Of a stretch of 64,000 nucleotides of DNA, positions 59,755 to 64,000 are shown one piece after another. Origin of the DNA: Agapanthus africanus (Eukaryota > Streptophyta > Magnoliopsida > Asparagales > Amaryllidaceae); assembly GCA_030015575.1 (NCBI GenBank), contig CM057338.1, forward strand, positions 826,018,353 to 826,082,352, written 5' to 3'. Below the pieces are notes generated by a model. It had not been told where the DNA came from, searched no databases, and saw only the letters and a program-made list of their open reading frames with translations. Positions within the stretch are counted from its first letter, which is position 1. Each line of letters opens with the position of its first letter. The translations under genes and the position numbers were made by a program.

Positions 59755-61043
59755 GTTAGTGATATGTATGCCCTAGAGGGTATTATTGTATGATATAGTG
59801 GATTCTTGGACATATATATGGAGGACTTGGACTTATATATGGAGGACTTTCTTGCTCGACATGATATTATGCAATTTGGTTGTTTTTATCTTAACATGTT
59901 CACTGGTATTACTATACCGTCTCTCATATACACGTTGATAAAACCCTTAGGATGTTGGCTTGACTACCAGGACTATGATGCGGATCATACTACTGGGACC
60001 TAGGTAGTCCACAAGCACATCTTTCAAATGTTCCTAGTCGAGGGAATATCGAGACAGGGCATCGATATTCCAGAGTAGACTAGTGTGTACGTTTCTTGAC
60101 CCTGTATGGGGCGATGGTTGATCCCATATCCATTGGTGTTTGATATCAAAGATTGTACACAGGTGCTCATTAGAGAATGGGTACACCGAACATGATTCGC
60201 CGATAAATCCTAGATGGTAATATACATATCGTCAGATAGCAGTTCTCTGGTGATACTGGTACAGGTTAATCTGTAGACCCGAGATCGTCATAGATTCTTG
60301 TGTGGCTCCCACTGTGTTTTGATTTTCTCCCTACCACAGCTCAAAGGGGTCATGCAAACAGGTGGATTTTGGGTACAGTCCCGAGTCACATGGAGGCAAT
60401 GAGCGATAGGAGGGGTTTCATCTCTCCCGGTATTGGGAGTTGATGTTACTCTATGCTCAATTGGCTATAACTGGAAGTCTTTGGCCAGGGCTGCTGTTGA
60501 GATTTACTGATAAGAATTATCAGTAGTTTCTCGAACCGGTATAGGCCAGACATCGGCATGACTTATCACGTTACTGGGGTCTGACGATTCCACCCCTAGA
60601 CATGATATGCGACATATCAGACGAAGAGACCGGACTGTACGGTAAGTGTTACTTATAGTCTTCATGGAGAGTATGGACAAGCTTGCTTGTTGATCTTCTA
60701 ATTGTTCAATACCTGGGTAGTCGTTACGTCCAGCTAGTACCGCTGACGGCTTATGGGCGACTGATGTGATTATCACCTACTGCCGGCGTATTGACGGGTC
60801 TTTAGAATCCTACACAGAAGTTTCCTGGTTCAAGCGAAATGAAGCAGGGCACATATGCTGATATGGGGGGGGATTGATTAAATACGAGTATATGATACCG
60901 TATTCTAATCTGACAGTTATATGATAACTGTCCGGTTACATGTGATATAACCATATTATCGAATCAGTTAGCACTACGAATTTTTGAAAATTGCATGTGT
61001 GATGCCTGTTTAAACCTCGTTGTGGTGCTAGCGTACACTTTCA
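59755..61043 (+). mobile_element. Internally deleted 5' LTR, plus strand
   Basis: TGTTAGTGATATGTATGCCC at 59755 is the LTR start and ...tacactttca at 61043 the end, directly before a PBS. Only 1289 bp: the part between the AT palindromes (about 60970) and the last 75 bp is missing, a deletion of roughly 0.9 kb compared with other LTRs. The possible TSD partner of caatt (59750-59754) is not seen. Confidence 0.78.
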
Positions 61044-61056
61044 TGGTATCAGAGCT
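61044..61056 (+). other. Primer-binding site
   Basis: TGGTATCAGAGCT directly after the LTR; the last base differs from the usual C. Confidence 0.88.
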
Positions 61057-61246
61057 AAGCTAGAACATTTGGGTAGGTCTTTACGACGTTAAAATGTTCG
61101 ATCGGTTTTCGAAATCGCAAACTTGTGTAGTTTCTGTCGAATTTTTGAAATGTTGAAATTTTCGTGATTAAAAATATTCAGAAAATCGTGCAGGCTTTTC
61201 TATGGAACCCAGAAAATTCAAACCCCTAACCCTTTCAAAGAGCCAT

Positions 61247-61283
61247 GGAACCACGGCCCAAACCCTAGTTTGGCCGCGGTTCC
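61247..61283 (+). other. GC-rich leader hairpin
   Basis: GGAACCACGGCC (61247-61258) pairs with GGCCGCGGTTCC (61272-61283) with one mismatch. Equivalent to 32534-32570, where both arms carry GGATCC instead of GGAACC/GGTTCC. Confidence 0.75.
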
Positions 61284-62544
61284 GCCGCACTTTTGTGGAG
61301 TCAAGGGTTGACTTTTTCTGTGCTGTTCCATTTTTAAATTTGGCACTTTCTGGATGTTTTTAATGATTCTCAAGTTGTTGAGGTCTCTGGATTTTGTGGC
61401 TGTTTGTTAAATCGATCGAAATGTTTAATGTCTTTTAGACTTTGATGATATGTGACACAATTGTTAGATTCCAGAATAATTAGTTTTGTGAAAACTAGTT
61501 AGTATATTGTAAATCTAGCCGTTTAGTCTCGATAAATCGATTTCCACGGAGTTTTTATCCGGATCAAAACTCCGTCGCAATTGCATATAGTGCGCGATCA
61601 CTTAGTCAGGAATCTTGTTGAATTATCCGACAACTTATTGGAAAGAGTTTTCAATTTGAGACTAAAATGCAAGTTTTATAAGTTAGGCATTAAATTCAGA
61701 ATATGAGATATTCCGGATTTATGATGTCTGAGGAAATTGCGGATTCTAATTATTGTAGTTTTTTATTTCTTTTTTGCGACCGTAATTGTAATATGCGGGT
61801 TATCCCGAATCTCGTTGCTGTATGTCAACGACATTCGGGATAAGCATACTTACTTGATGATATGTGATATCATGTGTTGCTGTGATATGTAATATTGGAT
61901 CGTCGTGACTGAATAGCTTGGGGTTTTATGTGAGATGAGAGATTTTATAATTTTCATTCATGTAAAATTTGCATGTAATATTCATTTATTAGGACACTTC
62001 CGGGTTGAGGATGATGTCACCACTGATGTATATTATTTACTTTTCCGCATTAGGATAGACCCAAGGCGGGGAGCACGAGTAACCGGGTTTTAGAGTCCAG
62101 TGGGAGACCATCTCGAGGAGTCAAAACCTGGTCTCCTAACTCTAGAATTGGTAGGATTACTTGCCGCTCTCGTAGGGGTCTAAGGATGTGGGTTTGGCTA
62201 TTCATCACGACTGTGGAATCCGTGTGTTACATTACTGCCTGAATTTAAAACACGAACCTCCTAGTATATCCAATATTTCATATGTTGCTTCTGCTGCTTG
62301 GTTCTGTGATGTGATCATATAACTACATGAAATGAATATTATATTATATATATTATATATAATAATCGTTGCTTATGTTTTGCACCCGCGGTAATCCAGC
62401 CCCCGCTCTGCCAGTAGTAAAGTAACCTAACGGTGTACGATGGGCCCCCATGGAGAATGCGGATGGCATAAGCGTACGTTCTATTTTCGTTCATTTTTTT
62501 GTGATGTTGTAGAATCAAAATTTTAAAATAGTAGCTCTAGTTTT

Positions 62545-62795
62545 TTGCTTTTCATAGTGATATTCCTTGATGAATATCCAGCACCTCATTCAATGAGGAA
62601 AGAGACGAGTTCCCTTCACCGGGAGTGATCTCTTTAGCAAAACTAGCAAATGCTACAACCCACTCGGTTTTGTTTTTATAGCTTCTCTAGTTCTTGTTTT
62701 GCATAGTGGTATTCCTCGATGAATATCCAGCACCACATTCGATGAGGAAAGAGCCGAGATCCCTTCACCGGGAGTGACCTCTTTAGCGAATCTAG
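62545..62795 (+). repeat. Twin hairpin module
   Basis: Unit 1: AAAGAG (62599-62604) with CTCTTT (62630-62635). Unit 2: AAAGAG (62748-62753) with CTCTTT (62779-62784). Inner stems TCCC (62760-62763) with GGGA (62770-62773). Confidence 0.78.
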
Positions 62796-62924
62796 CAAAA
62801 TCTACAAAAAACACTCCTTTTCAAATCACTAGATTCTACAACGATATCAAGTTCATTACATTAAAGGTTTTCTTAAAAACCAGCCGTAGCCCTCTGTCAT
62901 TTCAGATACGTACTATTTAGTATT

Positions 62925-63140
62925 CGTGCTACGTTTGTTGGCCTTCGTCAAGGCGTAGTGTGCAGTAGCTGATTAGTGCTTATCTGCAACATGTGATGCG
63001 ATTGGATTAGGGTAGTCGTGCGACTTTGTTGGCCTTCGTCAAGGGTCGTGCGGGTGAGTTTAATTTAATCAAGAAATGAACGGGTTGAACTTGACTAGCG
63101 GCCTATGGTTTGTTGGCTTTCGTCAAGTTCATAGGACGTT
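62925..63140 (+). other. Three-hairpin leader module
   Basis: Cores TTGGCcttcGTCAAGG at 62938-62953 and 63029-63044 and TTGGCtttcGTCAAG at 63113-63127. Outer stems: CTACG (62929-62933) with CGTAG (62954-62958), and CCTATG (63102-63107) with CATAGG (63130-63135). Confidence 0.8.
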
Positions 63141-63318
63141 AGGGGTAAAAACAATTATCGAGAATTTCAAGTGTTGAAATTTACAATGAGATTGCATACC
63201 TTCTATATGTTAGTTGGATCCCAAGAACCACTGTGAGTAAGAGTTACTCCCGGGAGAGTTTTGCACTTTACAATTAGCTAATCCAGTAGGTGTCTAGAAA
63301 GGTGTCAATGGGGCTCCG

Positions 63319-64000
63319 TGCAGTAGTCCCTTCGCTCCAAGTAGTAGTCCCTCACTTCTAAGGCTCCGTGTAGTAGTCCCTTCGCTCCAAGTAGTGAACA
63401 CCCGAACTCTAGTAAGGGTTCACATGAAGAAATGAACAAGCTTGCTCGAAGTCTTCGAGACCAAAGATGATCTACGTCGAGGAGACACTAACTTAATCTA
63501 CCTCTTTACTAAGTGATGAACTTGGTGAAGAAACAACCCAATCTAAATGGCTAATAGAGAAGAGGCTGATGAAGTAGGAATTTTGCTCACTTTAGAAATA
63601 ATTTTCTCACTATATTTCTTCACCTCTCATGAAGCTAGAAAGCTTTTTGGAGATGAGGAAGAAGATAAAGTGTGAATAGAATAATGAGTGAGAATAGAAA
63701 CCATGGGTGAGTTCGTATCATATACCAACTCATGTAGAGACTAAACTATGGCTAACAATAATTGGTAGGTTAATAAATATCTCCATGTAAAACAAAATTA
63801 GTGGAGTTGGTCAATGGTTCCACAAGCTTCTTCAAGCTTCAACCATGTGACTAATTTCCAACTAATTTGATTTACTTTAAATAAATAATACCTATCATTA
63901 TTATAAGCATGGTGTGAGTCTCATACACCCAAGTAGCATGTGGCATCAAGCATGACACAAAAGATGTACATTAATATATATCACATATGTACTAAGTGTA
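63319..64000 (-). mobile_element. Family B LTR fragment, truncated at both ends
   Basis: From 'ctccgtgcagtagtccc' on it follows 43410-43545 plus 53977-54500 of the family B LTR. The first 180 bp or so of the LTR are missing, and a piece of about 50 bp ('ggctccgtgtagtagtccct' and its neighbours) is duplicated at 63321-63400. It runs out of the window. Confidence 0.75.

Larger units (their letters stand above)
61057..63318 (+). other. Leader of a family B-like element, 3' truncated
   Basis: Colinear in reverse with the family B leader at 40400-43207. Contains a GC hairpin near the PBS, the conserved block (about 62380-62450), the twin module and the three-hairpin module. It ends at about 63318 inside 'ggtgtctagaaaggtgtcaa', before gag, where a truncated LTR begins. 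Confidence 0.75.

Overview
This is a gene-free stretch of a repeat-rich flowering-plant nuclear genome. I see no host gene, tRNA, rRNA or CRISPR array. Almost every base belongs to LTR retrotransposons, mostly Ty1/copia elements of the Angela (BARE-like) type. The grounds are LTRs of about 2.0-2.2 kb whose 5' end reads TGTTRG...ATGCCCTAGAGGC, a primer-binding site TGGTATCAGAGCC (initiator-Met tRNA), long leaders of 2-3 kb, a purine tract AAGTGGGAGAT before the 3' LTR, and a copia domain order Gag-PR-IN-RT-RNaseH.

Layout: 1-1476 is the end of a plus-strand LTR with PBS and part of its leader. Its leader is split by a minus-strand solo LTR (1806-4033). From about 4421 to 13010 lies an old, weakly recognisable retroelement remnant (perhaps Ty3/gypsy). 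It is interrupted by two further solo LTRs (6371-8565 minus, 10657-12822 plus), both with target-site duplications (TSDs). 13221-24940 holds pieces of three non-autonomous 'family C' elements, two of them placed head-on so that 16136-18508 and 22540-24940 form a large inverted repeat. 25450-59043 is a minus-strand 'family B' array of the form LTR-internal-LTR-internal, in which one LTR is shared by two internal regions. Into this array a complete plus-strand family C element (30232-39651, TSD acatt) and a young minus-strand 'family D' element (43546-53976, TSD caatc, LTRs differing at about 7 of 2183 positions) have inserted. 59044-64000 holds a pol fragment, an internally deleted plus-strand LTR with its leader, and a truncated minus-strand LTR.

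How the parts work together: only family D keeps near-complete Gag and pol domains, and even this young copy has two frameshifts and three premature stops. Family B has lost most of gag. Family C has a tandem repeat of about 404 bp where gag should be and a heavily decayed pol. All three nevertheless keep LTR ends, PBS, purine tract and a structured leader. In the leaders the hairpin stems differ in sequence but keep pairing, with compensating changes. This fits cis-acting RNA signals being maintained while proteins are supplied in trans by an autonomous relative elsewhere in the genome.

The observations most worth a second look are the leader RNA modules (three W-box-like TTGAC/GTCAA hairpins plus a twin AAAGAG/CTCTTT hairpin), a hairpin common to the LTRs with a GGTATNATACC core, and a cluster of about 15 W-box cores in the young family D LTR. 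All alignments were made by eye; the boundaries of decayed regions are approximate.
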